This document shows, one piece after another, positions 25,815-34,791 of a DNA stretch of 60,306 nucleotides. The position numbers and the translations under genes were made by a program. Below the pieces are notes generated by a model. The model worked only from the letters and a program-made list of their open reading frames with translations, did no database searches and was not told the origin of the DNA. Source of the DNA: JAGPHI01 sp036641735 (GTDB lineage: Bacteria > Bacillota > Clostridia > Oscillospirales > Ruminococcaceae); contig JAVWEG010000004.1 in assembly GCA_036641735.1 (NCBI GenBank), positions 1-60,306 on the forward strand. Reading direction: 5' to 3'. Position 1 is the first letter of the stretch. Each line of letters begins with the position of its first letter.

Positions 25815-25843
25815 TTGTAAACTATACTTATTTTGTGTACAAT
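25815..25843 (+). promoter_or_regulatory. Promoter of the ccdA locus
   Basis: TTGTAA (25815-25820), 17 bases, TACAAT (25838-25843); start codon at 25874. Confidence 0.6.
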
Positions 25844-25873
25844 AAATATATTATGATGATTAAGAGGATAGAT

Positions 25874-26542
25874 ATGCAATATTTTATATCGTTTTTGGAA
25901 GGTATTATTACATTTGTATCTCCGTGTTTACTGCCAATGTTGCCAATTTACATTTCGTATTTTGTGGGCAATAATGTGCAAAAACGCGGAGCAGCAGTAA
26001 AGAATTCACTTGGATTTGTATTTGGATTTACACTTGTGTTTGTATCTATGGGAGCTTTTGCAGGTACGATAGGTCATTTACTGCGCAGCTATACTATGGC
26101 GGTAAATATAATTACAGGGCTTATTGTGCTTGTATTTGGTCTTAATTTTATCGGCATATTTAAGCTGCCGTTTTTAAACACTACACATCAAAAGCAAATA
26201 AAGCTTAAAGAATTAGGCTTTTTTTCGTCTATGTTGTTCGGAATAGTGTTTTCTATTGGCTGGACACCGTGCGTTGGAGCATTTTTAGGCTCTGCGCTAA
26301 TGCTTGCATCTCAAAGTGCAAGCGCAATGCAAGGCATAGCTATGCTTGTATTTTATTCTATGGGGCTAGGTATTCCGTTTGTAATAAGTGCGCTTTTGAT
26401 AGATAAACTCAAAACGACATTCGATTTTATTAAGCGAAATTATAAAATCATCAATCTTGTATCAGGGCTATTATTAGTGGTAATAGGTATTTTAATGATG
26501 ACAGGATATATGGGGCGCTTTTTGGCGCTACTCACTTTTTAG
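25874..26542 (+). CDS. ccdA: CcdA/DsbD-like thiol-disulfide transmembrane carrier
   Basis: 222 residues with six TM segments. The two redox cysteines lie in the paired motifs VSPCLLPMLPIY (C18) and GWTPCVGAFLGS (C133), as in CcdA. It moves electrons from cytosolic thioredoxin to an extracytoplasmic thioredoxin-like partner, here the adjacent TlpA/ResA-type gene. ATG 25874 is chosen because AGAGGA precedes it and the extension to 25757 reads through the promoter. First gene of a three-gene set ending in a radical SAM maturase. Confidence 0.9.
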   Translation: MQYFISFLEGIITFVSPCLLPMLPIYISYFVGNNVQKRGAAVKNSLGFVFGFTLVFVSMGAFAGTIGHLLRSYTMAVNIITGLIVLVFGLNFIGIFKLPFLNTTHQKQIKLKELGFFSSMLFGIVFSIGWTPCVGAFLGSALMLASQSASAMQGIAMLVFYSMGLGIPFVISALLIDKLKTTFDFIKRNYKIINLVSGLLLVVIGILMMTGYMGRFLALLTF

Positions 26543-26557
26543 AATAGGGGATAAGTA

Positions 26558-27105
26558 ATGAATAAGCAAATAAAAGTAATTTTAGGGGCAGGAGCTTTTT
26601 TGGTTTTAATAATAGGTGCAAGCGTTTTATATAGCTTTCTTGGAGATAAATATACTCCTGCACCACAGTCCGCAGTAAGCCAGCAGCCTGTTTTGGCAGT
26701 AGATTTTACAGTGACAAACAAAGATGGACAAGAGGTAAACTATCTGATTACAGCGGTAAAGCTATGATAGTGAATTTTTGGGCAAGCTGGTGCGGCCCGT
26801 GTAAGTCGGAAATGAAAAGTTTTAATGACGCATATAAAAAATACGGAACTGACATTGAATTTATGATGGTAAATATGACAGACGGTAATCGCGAGACAGT
26901 AGATATTGCAAATAAATACATTGTAAAGCAAGGGTATACTTTTCCTGTTTATTTTGATACGATGGAGCAGAATGCTGCTGTTACCTATGGCATTACGTCA
27001 ATTCCGTCTACTTTGTTTATAGATAAAGAAGGTAAAATAGTAGCAGGTGTTACAGGTGCGATGGACGAAAAATCACTTGATGAACACATTCAAAAAATAA
27101 ATTAG
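26558..27105 (+). pseudogene. TlpA/ResA-like thioredoxin, interrupted by a -1 frameshift
   Basis: The first frame (26558-26767) encodes a signal anchor (VILGAGAFLVLIIGASVLYSF) and the start of the domain (VDFTVTNKDGQEV), then runs out. The second (from about 26740 to 27105) supplies KLSDYSGKAMIVNFWASWCG with the WCGPC active site and cis-proline SIPSTLF. Joining them needs one extra A in GGTAAAC (26734-26740), giving the standard EVKLSDYSGKAM. The whole would be about 183 residues, normal for ResA. AGGGG lies upstream. Either a real disruption or a base-call error; the rest is intact, so error or a recent event is likely. It would be the partner of CcdA. Confidence 0.8.
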
Positions 27106-27120
27106 GTAAGGAGCAAAGCT

Positions 27121-28212
27121 ATGCCACCACTTTCATTATTGATTAAACCGGCATCGTCATTATGTAATCTTCAATGTAAATACTGCTTTTATCACGATGA
27201 AGCTAAAAATAGAGATATTGCATCATATGGAATTATGAGCGACGAAACACTTGAAAACATTATCAAAAAGGCATTAAGCTTTGCACAGCAGCATATTACG
27301 ATAGCTTTTCAAGGAGGCGAGCCTACTTTAGCAGGGCTTGCTTTTTATGAACATTTATTTGAGCTTGAGGAAATTTACAATGTAAATAAAATAAAAATAG
27401 AACATTGTATTCAAACTAACGGATATATTATAGACAGAGAGTGGACGCAATTTTTAAAAAAACATAATTTTTTGGTGGGCCTATCACTGGACGGAAACAA
27501 AGAAATGCACGATATGTACAGAGTAGATGCACAAAGTACAGGCAGCTACGCGCGTGTAATGCACACAGCACAGTTATTTAATCAATATGGTGTTGAATAC
27601 AATATTCTAACAGTTGTTACACGACAATTAGCTCGTAATATCGGTAAAATCTATGGATTTTATAAACGCAGCGAATTTACGTGGCAGCAATACATTCCTT
27701 GTTTAGACCCAATAGGAAATGAGCGTGGCAAAGAAGTTTACTCATTAAATCCAAGCGAATATCAAGATTTTTTATGTAAGCTGTTTGATTTATGGTATCA
27801 GGATTTAATAAAAGACGAGTACATATCAATTCGATTTTTTGACAATATCGTGCATATGCTGCACGGCAAAGCGCCTGAAAGCTGCGCTATGCGCGGAGTA
27901 TGTTCTATAGGCAATGTAATAGAAGCAGATGGAGAAGTGTATCCGTGCGATTTTTATGTTTTGGATAATTATAAACTGGGAAATCTTAATGATGTAGATT
28001 TTATAGATATAGCATCTAATGCGAAGAAGCTTAATTTTATAGAAAATTCTGCTGTAAAATCAACAGAATGTACAGAATGTCGTTGGCAATCAATATGCCG
28101 TGGCGGATGTAGGCGCGATAGAGACATAAACGGAGTATTGTCACTTAATTATTATTGTGCATCATATAAAGGCTTTTTCGAGTATGCAATAGATAGATTG
28201 CAAAAAATCTGA
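27121..28212 (+). CDS. Radical SAM maturase, anaerobic sulfatase-maturating (anSME) type
   Basis: 363 residues. The radical SAM cluster cysteines are C15, C19 and C22 (CNLQCKYCFY). GGEPTLAG follows for SAM binding. The C-terminal SPASM region carries about eight cysteines (SCAMRGVCSIGNVIEADGEV, PCDF, CTECRWQSICRGGCRRD, YYCASY) for two more Fe-S clusters. This layout matches anSME, which converts a Cys or Ser of sulfatases to formylglycine. No sulfatase is in the window, so another peptide substrate remains possible. AAGGAG precedes the ATG; co-transcribed with ccdA and the thioredoxin gene. Confidence 0.85.
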   Translation: MPPLSLLIKPASSLCNLQCKYCFYHDEAKNRDIASYGIMSDETLENIIKKALSFAQQHITIAFQGGEPTLAGLAFYEHLFELEEIYNVNKIKIEHCIQTNGYIIDREWTQFLKKHNFLVGLSLDGNKEMHDMYRVDAQSTGSYARVMHTAQLFNQYGVEYNILTVVTRQLARNIGKIYGFYKRSEFTWQQYIPCLDPIGNERGKEVYSLNPSEYQDFLCKLFDLWYQDLIKDEYISIRFFDNIVHMLHGKAPESCAMRGVCSIGNVIEADGEVYPCDFYVLDNYKLGNLNDVDFIDIASNAKKLNFIENSAVKSTECTECRWQSICRGGCRRDRDINGVLSLNYYCASYKGFFEYAIDRLQKI

Positions 28213-28215
28213 TAA

Positions 28216-28251
28216 AAAATCCTGTCAAGCTAAAACACTTGACAGGATTTT
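28216..28251. terminator. Bidirectional terminator
   Basis: AAAATCCTGTCAAG (28216-28229) pairs perfectly with CTTGACAGGATTTT (28238-28251) over an eight-base loop, between the maturase and the convergent kinase-like gene. Confidence 0.88.
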
Positions 28252-28261
28252 ATTTCATTTA

Positions 28262-28885
28262 TTATTTGGCAAAATATTTTGATATATCTTTAAGCATTGC
28301 CACACATTCTTCTTGATTTAATTTGCCTGCGTTTAGGCTGATATCATAGTTTGCTGCAGCACCCCACGCGGTATCCGCATAAAAGCTATAATAATTAGCT
28401 CTGTTTTTGTCGGTTTTCTTTATTAATGCACGCGCGGCATCTTCGTCAATATTATGCAGCCGTGCAATGCGCTGTATACGCATTTCCATAGGAGCGTGTA
28501 TAAATACCGATAATAACCCACTTTGGCCACGTAAAATATAATCGGAGCATCGCCCTATTATCACACAAGATTCTTTGGCAGCAAGCGCTTTTATTGTGTT
28601 GCTTTGCAATAAAAACAGCTTATCATTAGTGAGATAATCGGAATAATCGCTAAATACAGCAGTGCGCATAGGTGCGCCTACAGATAGAGAATACAAAAAA
28701 CTATTGGTAGGCTTTTCATCTGCTTTTTCAAATAAATCTTCTACTATGCCACTATCTTTTGCTGCTGCTTTAAGTATTTCTTTGTCATAGAACGCAATGC
28801 CGAGCGCCTTAGATAACCCTAGTCCTATCTCTCTGCCGCCGCTGCCAAATTCTCTGTTTATGGTGACTATCAACTTTTTATCCAT
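28262..28885 (-). CDS. Cytidylate kinase-like family protein
   Basis: 207 residues. P-loop: TINREFGSGGREIGLGLSKAL (residues 7-27), a form with GSGGREIG that marks the Cmk-like clostridial family rather than true cmk. Further motifs are FYDKEIL, VIIGRCSDYIL and IHAPMEMRIQRI. It presumably phosphorylates a nucleotide or small metabolite; the substrate is unknown. The start ATG 28885 follows AAAGGAG; the in-frame ATGs further up lie before that site. It ends the minus-strand run that begins with glyA, after a 78-base gap. Confidence 0.82.
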   Translation of the reverse strand: MDKKLIVTINREFGSGGREIGLGLSKALGIAFYDKEILKAAAKDSGIVEDLFEKADEKPTNSFLYSLSVGAPMRTAVFSDYSDYLTNDKLFLLQSNTIKALAAKESCVIIGRCSDYILRGQSGLLSVFIHAPMEMRIQRIARLHNIDEDAARALIKKTDKNRANYYSFYADTAWGAAANYDISLNAGKLNQEECVAMLKDISKYFAK

Positions 28886-28963
28886 TATAAACGCTCCTTT
28901 CATATTCAAGATTACTTTCTTGTCATATTATATCACAAATTTGTAAATATGCGCAATGTTTTT

Positions 28964-30229
28964 TTAATTTTCAAAATGTATATGTACCTGAGATAAAGCA
29001 TTTTTAAATTCACACTGTATGCTTTCGTATTTTTGTGTGATATCAGCACCGTATTCTGTGGATTCTTTTATAATAAAATCGAAATTATCAAGTACAAGCT
29101 TACATATTACAGGGCATAGCTTGTTTTCATCGCTCATTGATTTAATTATGTGAATTGTATTTTCTTTATCATACGCTTCTTTATAGCTGCGTTTGCGAAT
29201 TAATGCACTTACAACATCGGCAACAGCTACAATACGTTCGTTTGTGTTCAAATCCTCAGCATTTAAGCCTAAAGGGTAGCCGCTGCCGTCTAGCTTTTCG
29301 TGATGGCGTACAGCAATGTTTACTATATCGGGAGCCACATATCCGTCTATAATATCTTTTGTTAATACTACGTGCTTACGCATAATTTCCATTTCACTAT
29401 TTGTGAGACGACCGGGCTTTTCCAATATTTCCACAGGGGTGGCCACTTTGCCAATATCGTGAAGCAAAGCACCAAAGCGTATTTTTCGTTGATTTTCTTC
29501 ATCTAAATGTGCAAGCTTTGCAAGTACTATCGATACACTTACGGTAGTAACAGTATGCAAAACCATAAAATGCGAACGAAAATCGATAGAATAAGCTATC
29601 AGCGATAAATATCGAGCTTTTTCATCTTGAGTAAAATGCAAATTTGCAATATAATCCGCGGCTTCCTCTCGATAAGAAAGAGTTTTTATTTTACTTAAAA
29701 TGTTTTCTTTTTCATTTGCAGCAAAAAAAGCATCTATCCAAAAAGGACTGAATAGGGTATATTTATATTTTAATAAGTGCGCTAAACACTCTTCTATACT
29801 ATGATTGCGCAAATATAATTCGGCACGGTCTGCTATACATATCAGCCCTGATAAATCATCGTCTTTGAGAGGCGGATTTATAAAAGGATATTCTTCGTAA
29901 GGTAAATGATGCAGTGCTACGATAGAAGCCTTGCTTCCAAGAGGTGAAAATGTACGTAAAAAAAGCGCACCATATATTGCGTGTTCCCATACGTGAGCTG
30001 TCTCGAACACAAGATTGTCTATTTCCTCAGTTTTATATGCGCCTATATCGTGCATAAGGGCTAAACCCATAGCTTCTTGTATATCTTTTTGCTCATATGT
30101 GCCAAGATTTCGCAGTACACACATTACAATATAGCTTACACCTGCACCGTGTCCCGCAAGGCGCGGATCCACATAATCAAGCGTGCGTTCAATAACGTGA
30201 AGCACGTCACTGCTTTTCATTAGCTTCAT
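28964..30229 (-). CDS. Double HD protein: HD domain fused to HD-GYP domain
   Basis: 421 residues. The N-terminal HD domain (about 20-150) has LMHDIGAYKT, HVWEHAIYGALFL and ALHHLPYEEYP. The C-terminal HD-GYP domain (about 210-385) has LLHDIGKVATPVEILEK, RKHVVLTKDII, HHEKLDGSGYPLGL and ADVVSALIRKRSYK. Both appear to hold complete metal sets. There are no receiver or membrane segments. Probable activity is hydrolysis of c-di-GMP or another cyclic dinucleotide. GAGGTG precedes the ATG. It starts 9 bases after the GH3 gene in the same operon. Confidence 0.85.
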   Translation of the reverse strand: MKLMKSSDVLHVIERTLDYVDPRLAGHGAGVSYIVMCVLRNLGTYEQKDIQEAMGLALMHDIGAYKTEEIDNLVFETAHVWEHAIYGALFLRTFSPLGSKASIVALHHLPYEEYPFINPPLKDDDLSGLICIADRAELYLRNHSIEECLAHLLKYKYTLFSPFWIDAFFAANEKENILSKIKTLSYREEAADYIANLHFTQDEKARYLSLIAYSIDFRSHFMVLHTVTTVSVSIVLAKLAHLDEENQRKIRFGALLHDIGKVATPVEILEKPGRLTNSEMEIMRKHVVLTKDIIDGYVAPDIVNIAVRHHEKLDGSGYPLGLNAEDLNTNERIVAVADVVSALIRKRSYKEAYDKENTIHIIKSMSDENKLCPVICKLVLDNFDFIIKESTEYGADITQKYESIQCEFKNALSQVHIHFEN

Positions 30230-30238
30230 TTTATCACC

Positions 30239-32659
30239 TCATTTACAGGAATTTCTAAAAATTATCGCTTTTACCAGCGCCCAATATTTACGTTTCCCAT
30301 TGCAAATATCAAGTAAGATATTGCTTATTTTGTGGCTGATAATGCCGCTTGAATTTAACGCAAGATTTTTAAACGGAAGATTTTTTATGCTTTCGGAGCA
30401 TACACGGCTATTTACACGGCTGTTAGTGGAAAAATACATAGAATGTTTGGATATTTCAAGCGCGACCTTAGCGATTATACGTGCCATCAAAGAGTCTGTC
30501 ATTTCATCTAAAGTAGTAGATAACGTGTATTCTCCTTTAACTTTAGGTTTGTTAGAAGGGCTTTTGCATATATGAATTGCAGAAAAATCATCGTCGCTAA
30601 ATGTGTTGTCGGTAATTTTACCGTAAGGCCCGTCTGCACTATAATTTTTAGATATACTTACAGTTTCGCCATTTACTTTTATACTGCAATGTAAAGGTAG
30701 ATGCCTGCTGTCACTTCCGCACAGTATTTCATATTCACCGGTTTCCACTACGTAATCGTGTGTTTCTACGTTATAAAAGCTGAAAGCACTATAAGGTATG
30801 CACACATTAACAGCTTGAGTGGTGTTCATTAATATATTGCTGCGAGCAAACCCTGCAAGGGTTTTTACACATTGATATGCAGCAGAGTTTTTATGGCTTA
30901 TATATACCTCGGATATTTCACAGCCGTCAAATTCACTGGTGTTAGTAACGATAAAAGTAACAATAAGCATAGTGTTTTTCGGTAAAACATTATGAGAAAG
31001 TGATAATGCCTCATAATTAAAATGTGCATAAGATAGGCCGTAGCCAAAAGGAAAAAGAACGTTTTTATTAGCTTTATCATAATAGCGATAGCCGACATAT
31101 ATACTTTCGTTATAGCTTACGTAGCTTGGCCCCATAGGATAATGCTGCGCACAAGGCACATCGCAAAGCTCATTCGGCCACGTTTCGGCAAGCTTGCCTG
31201 AGGGGCATACCTCTCCATACAATAAGCGCCTAGTGGCTTCGCCCACGCCTTCGCCTCCAAGCGCTGTATACAATACTGCGTTTACTTTGTGCAGCCACGG
31301 CATTTCTATTGGGCTGCCTGTGTTTAGCACAATAATAATATTTTTGTTTACAGCATATAGCTTGTCAAGTAAATTTACTTGATTGATAGGTAAGCTTAAA
31401 TCTGTGCGGTCATATCCTTCAGATTCATAAATATCAGTAAGCCCTATAAAATAAATTACTTTATTATGCTTTTTTGCAAGAGCTATGGCTTCGTCTGTAA
31501 GCTTGCGGTCAACACTATCAATATTTGTATGATAGCCTTTGGCATATGGGCAATTTAAACCTTGAGCTTTAAGAAAGCTTTCTGTTTCAAAAGTATTTAT
31601 TATACTGCTGCCGCTGCCTTGTATACGTGGGTGCTTTGCCATAGCGCCAATAACGCAAATGTCATCTACAGGGCATAATGGCAAAATTCCGTCGTTTTTT
31701 AGCAGTACGGCAGAATGTAGTGCAGCCTTTATGGCAAGCATATGATGCTCGGCTTGGTTAAATTTATAAGAGCTATTTTTGTGAGCATTGCCATCTATCG
31801 CTATACATAATACTCTATATACAGCTTTGTCAAGAGATTCTAAAGATAATTCTCCACTGTTGACGGCATTTATTATTTTTTTGTCATTTAATGTACCTGA
31901 AGAAGGCATTTCTAAGTCAAGCCCTGCTTTAATGCCGTCTACACGATTACTTACAGCGCTCCAGTCGCTCATTACAAGCCCGTTAAATCCCCATTTGTCA
32001 CGTAAAATATCACAGAGCAGCTCTTTGTTTTCACTGGAATATATATTATTTACTTTGTTGTAGCTGCACATTACAGTAGCAGGGTTTGCGTGAGTTATAG
32101 CCATACGAAACGCGTGTAAATATATTTCGTGCAACGCGCGCTCGTCTATTTCACTGCTGATACTCATACGCTTATGTTCTTGGTTATTCGCGGCAAAATG
32201 CTTTATACAGGCACCCACACCCTTTTGCTGTATGCCATTTATCATAGATGTAGCTAATTTACCTGTAAGAAAAGGGTCTTCTGAATAATATTCAAAATTG
32301 CGTCCGCATAAAGGACTGCGTTTTATGTTTACTCCAGGGCCTAATAAAACAGAAACTTCGTTGCAAAGACATTCCTCGGCTATGGCAGAGCCGATTTTTT
32401 CTATCAATGCTCTGTCCCAAGAGCAAGCTAATGTAGATTCAGTTGGAAAGCAAGTTGCCTTTACACTGCGCCCACCGTTTTCTTTAATGTGTTTTTCATC
32501 TGCTTTGCGCAGCCCGTGTGGCCCATCAGACATCCAAATACTTGGTATGCCTTTATTAGGTATGCTTTTCGTCTGCCAAAAATCAGCGCCGCTGCAAAGG
32601 CTTGCTTTTTCTTCAAGGGTTAGCGTGTTTAAAAGCTTGTATATTTCTTTTCGGTACAA
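30239..32659 (-). CDS. Glycoside hydrolase family 3 beta-glucosidase-like enzyme
   Basis: 806 residues. The GH3 (alpha/beta)8 domain starts TLEEKASLCSGADFWQTKSI with SDGPHGLRK. KHFAANNQEHKRM and the nucleophile aspartate in VMSDWSAV are present. The second domain has VIGAMAKHPRIQGSGSSII, and a fibronectin III-like domain (FPFGYGLSY onward) follows. The last 120 residues are an extra tail (DDFSAIHICKSPSNKPKVKG and an alpha-helical end) seen in some clostridial GH3 enzymes. No signal peptide, so it is cytosolic and probably acts on imported beta-glucosides. Start is TTG 32659, 8 bases behind AGGAGG. Confidence 0.9.
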   Translation of the reverse strand: MYRKEIYKLLNTLTLEEKASLCSGADFWQTKSIPNKGIPSIWMSDGPHGLRKADEKHIKENGGRSVKATCFPTESTLACSWDRALIEKIGSAIAEECLCNEVSVLLGPGVNIKRSPLCGRNFEYYSEDPFLTGKLATSMINGIQQKGVGACIKHFAANNQEHKRMSISSEIDERALHEIYLHAFRMAITHANPATVMCSYNKVNNIYSSENKELLCDILRDKWGFNGLVMSDWSAVSNRVDGIKAGLDLEMPSSGTLNDKKIINAVNSGELSLESLDKAVYRVLCIAIDGNAHKNSSYKFNQAEHHMLAIKAALHSAVLLKNDGILPLCPVDDICVIGAMAKHPRIQGSGSSIINTFETESFLKAQGLNCPYAKGYHTNIDSVDRKLTDEAIALAKKHNKVIYFIGLTDIYESEGYDRTDLSLPINQVNLLDKLYAVNKNIIIVLNTGSPIEMPWLHKVNAVLYTALGGEGVGEATRRLLYGEVCPSGKLAETWPNELCDVPCAQHYPMGPSYVSYNESIYVGYRYYDKANKNVLFPFGYGLSYAHFNYEALSLSHNVLPKNTMLIVTFIVTNTSEFDGCEISEVYISHKNSAAYQCVKTLAGFARSNILMNTTQAVNVCIPYSAFSFYNVETHDYVVETGEYEILCGSDSRHLPLHCSIKVNGETVSISKNYSADGPYGKITDNTFSDDDFSAIHICKSPSNKPKVKGEYTLSTTLDEMTDSLMARIIAKVALEISKHSMYFSTNSRVNSRVCSESIKNLPFKNLALNSSGIISHKISNILLDICNGKRKYWALVKAIIFRNSCK

Positions 32660-32682
32660 TTAATACGCCTCCTCGTTGATGT

Positions 32683-33945
32683 TTATTTTTTTATTTTATC
32701 CCAATACGCTTTTGCGGCAAGCTCGGATTTGTTGTTGCCGTAAGTATAATATTGTGCATCGGAATGAATATTCGGCAAATATTGCTGACGAACCCAGTGG
32801 TTTTCGTAATTGTGCGGATATAAATAATTTTGTCCTTTTACTGCGGCATCTTCACCATCAAAATGTTTGTTTTGTAATTGCCGCGGCACTTCTCCTGCAC
32901 CCTTTGCTTCAATGTCGTCCATAGCTTTTGCTATAGCATTATATGCAGAGTTGCTTTTGGGGGAGGTAGCTAAAAGGATTGCAGCATCGGCAAGTGGAAT
33001 ACGTGCCTCAGGCAGCCCTAGCTGCAAAGCAGAATCCACACAAGCCTTTACTATGGGTATTGCTTGTGGGTAAGCAAGGCCTATGTCCTCCGATGCTATC
33101 ACAAGCAGCCTGCGACAAGCGGATAAAAGGTCTCCGCCTTGTAATATTCTCGCTAAATAATGCACTGCGGCATTGGCATCAGAGCCTCGTATGCTTTTTT
33201 GCAGAGCGGATACAGCATCATAGTGTTCATCATTATCTTTATCATAGTGCATACTGCTGCGCTGTGCTACTTGTGCCGCAAGCTCACACGTAACCATATG
33301 TATACCGTTTACTTCGCTAGAAGCAGTTACAGCAAGCTCCAAAGCGCCAAGAGCTTTGCGCATATCTCCTCCGCAGGCACAGGCAAGCTGTTCTAAAGCA
33401 CCATTTTCAGCTTTTATTTTAATATCGTCAAGCTCCATAAGGCGAATTATTGCATTATGTAAACCATCTAAAATGTCTTCTTGCGATATGGATTTAAATT
33501 CAAATACAGTGGAACGGGATAAAAGTGCGTTATAAATGTAAAAATATGGGTTTTCGGTAGTGGAAGCTATCAGCGTAACACTGCCGTCTTCTATACATTC
33601 CAGCAAGCTTTGCTGTTGCTTTTTATTAAGATATTGTATTTCATCAAGATAGAGCAGTATTCCGCTTTGGCTATTGAGCGTACCAATCTCCGATATTACG
33701 GACTTGATATCACTTGTAGATGCGCTTGTACCGTTGAGCTTATGCAAAGACATACCACTATTTTCAGCAATAATGCGTGCAACGGTGGTTTTGCCTACAC
33801 CTGACGGCCCGTAAAATATCATATTAGGTATTTTACCGCGTTCTATACAAGTGCGCAGCACTTTACCCTCGGCTAAAATATGCTTTTGTCCGCATACCTC
33901 ACCTAAGCTGCGAGGGCGCAGCCGCTCTGCCAAAGGAGTGTTCAT
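32683..33945 (-). CDS. rarA: Replication-associated AAA+ ATPase RarA (MgsA)
   Basis: 420 residues. N-terminus PLAERLRPRSLGEVCGQKHI, Walker A GPSGVGKT (46-53), Walker B LLYLDEIQ and sensor SRSTVFEFK. The C-terminal tetramerisation domain has RGSDANAAVHYLARILQGGD, LLVIASEDIGLAYPQA and the conserved end KHFDGEDAAVKGQNYLYPHN. RarA acts at stalled replication forks with SSB. The ATG overlaps the stop of the esterase gene (ATGA), giving coupled translation. A full-length, ordinary family member. Confidence 0.95.
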   Translation of the reverse strand: MNTPLAERLRPRSLGEVCGQKHILAEGKVLRTCIERGKIPNMIFYGPSGVGKTTVARIIAENSGMSLHKLNGTSASTSDIKSVISEIGTLNSQSGILLYLDEIQYLNKKQQQSLLECIEDGSVTLIASTTENPYFYIYNALLSRSTVFEFKSISQEDILDGLHNAIIRLMELDDIKIKAENGALEQLACACGGDMRKALGALELAVTASSEVNGIHMVTCELAAQVAQRSSMHYDKDNDEHYDAVSALQKSIRGSDANAAVHYLARILQGGDLLSACRRLLVIASEDIGLAYPQAIPIVKACVDSALQLGLPEARIPLADAAILLATSPKSNSAYNAIAKAMDDIEAKGAGEVPRQLQNKHFDGEDAAVKGQNYLYPHNYENHWVRQQYLPNIHSDAQYYTYGNNKSELAAKAYWDKIKK

Positions 33946-34772
33946 ATTATCACCGTGGGTTTACATTCCCAATTGTAAGCTTTAAGCTTTGCATAATCGG
34001 TATGCAAGAAAAAGCCTATTGCCTCGGTTAACGCTCTGTCCCATACGCACCATTCGTGAATACCGTCCCACTCAAGATACTTGTATTCGAGCGGTAAAGT
34101 ACGCATAACTTCGTTAAAACGATGATTTTGCTCTTTAATGAAAAACGGCTCATCGTCTTTACTACCGCAAATGCACATTATACGCGGCTTTAACGCATCA
34201 GGTAAAACGGAAGCTTTGCGCGCCAATATAAACAAATCGCTTGTATCGGGTACAGTTAAATTACTGCCAAATATAGAAGTGAAGGCAGAATCGGCAAAAT
34301 CCTTACCGCCTTTTTCTATCATATATTTCACATCTACAGCACCGGAAAAGCTTGCTATTGCGCTGTATTTTTGAGGACAGCTAAGCCCTAAAAGCAAAGC
34401 TCCGTATCCACCCATAGATAACCCTGCTATGTAATTATGCTCTCTGTCTGTTGGCAGATTAAATATTGCGCTTAATTGTTCAGGCAGCTCTTGTGTCATA
34501 AATGTATAATACGCGCCGCCATACACCATATCGGTGTAAAATGAATTTCCGCAATCGGGCATAACGAGAATAAGCCCATTGTCTGCGGCATAGCGCGAAG
34601 CGGCAGACATCTGCACCCAGTCATCACTGCTGTTACTATATCCGTGAAGAAGTGTTAATACACCCTTTACTTCGTTGCCCACTTCTAAAGGCAAATCAGT
34701 AGGGTAATATAGATTTATTCCAATGCGTGATTGCAGCGCATTGCTGCGTAGCGCAAGCTTAATATATGCCAA
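33942..34772 (-). CDS. Alpha/beta-hydrolase esterase (esterase D / tributyrin esterase type)
   Basis: 276 residues. The oxyanion region is LLHGYSNSSDDW, the nucleophile is Ser119 in GLSMGGYGALL, the acid lies near CGSKDDEPF and the histidine is in WDGIHEWCVWD. The pattern matches the EstA/FrmB-like group that hydrolyses short acyl or acetyl esters. No signal peptide. It sits between glyA (19 bases upstream) and rarA (4-base overlap). Substrate unknown; deacetylation of sugars fits the nearby GH3 gene but is a guess. Confidence 0.85.
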   Translation of the reverse strand: MAYIKLALRSNALQSRIGINLYYPTDLPLEVGNEVKGVLTLLHGYSNSSDDWVQMSAASRYAADNGLILVMPDCGNSFYTDMVYGGAYYTFMTQELPEQLSAIFNLPTDREHNYIAGLSMGGYGALLLGLSCPQKYSAIASFSGAVDVKYMIEKGGKDFADSAFTSIFGSNLTVPDTSDLFILARKASVLPDALKPRIMCICGSKDDEPFFIKEQNHRFNEVMRTLPLEYKYLEWDGIHEWCVWDRALTEAIGFFLHTDYAKLKAYNWECKPTVII

Positions 34773-34791
34773 TTTTCATTTACCTCTTTGC

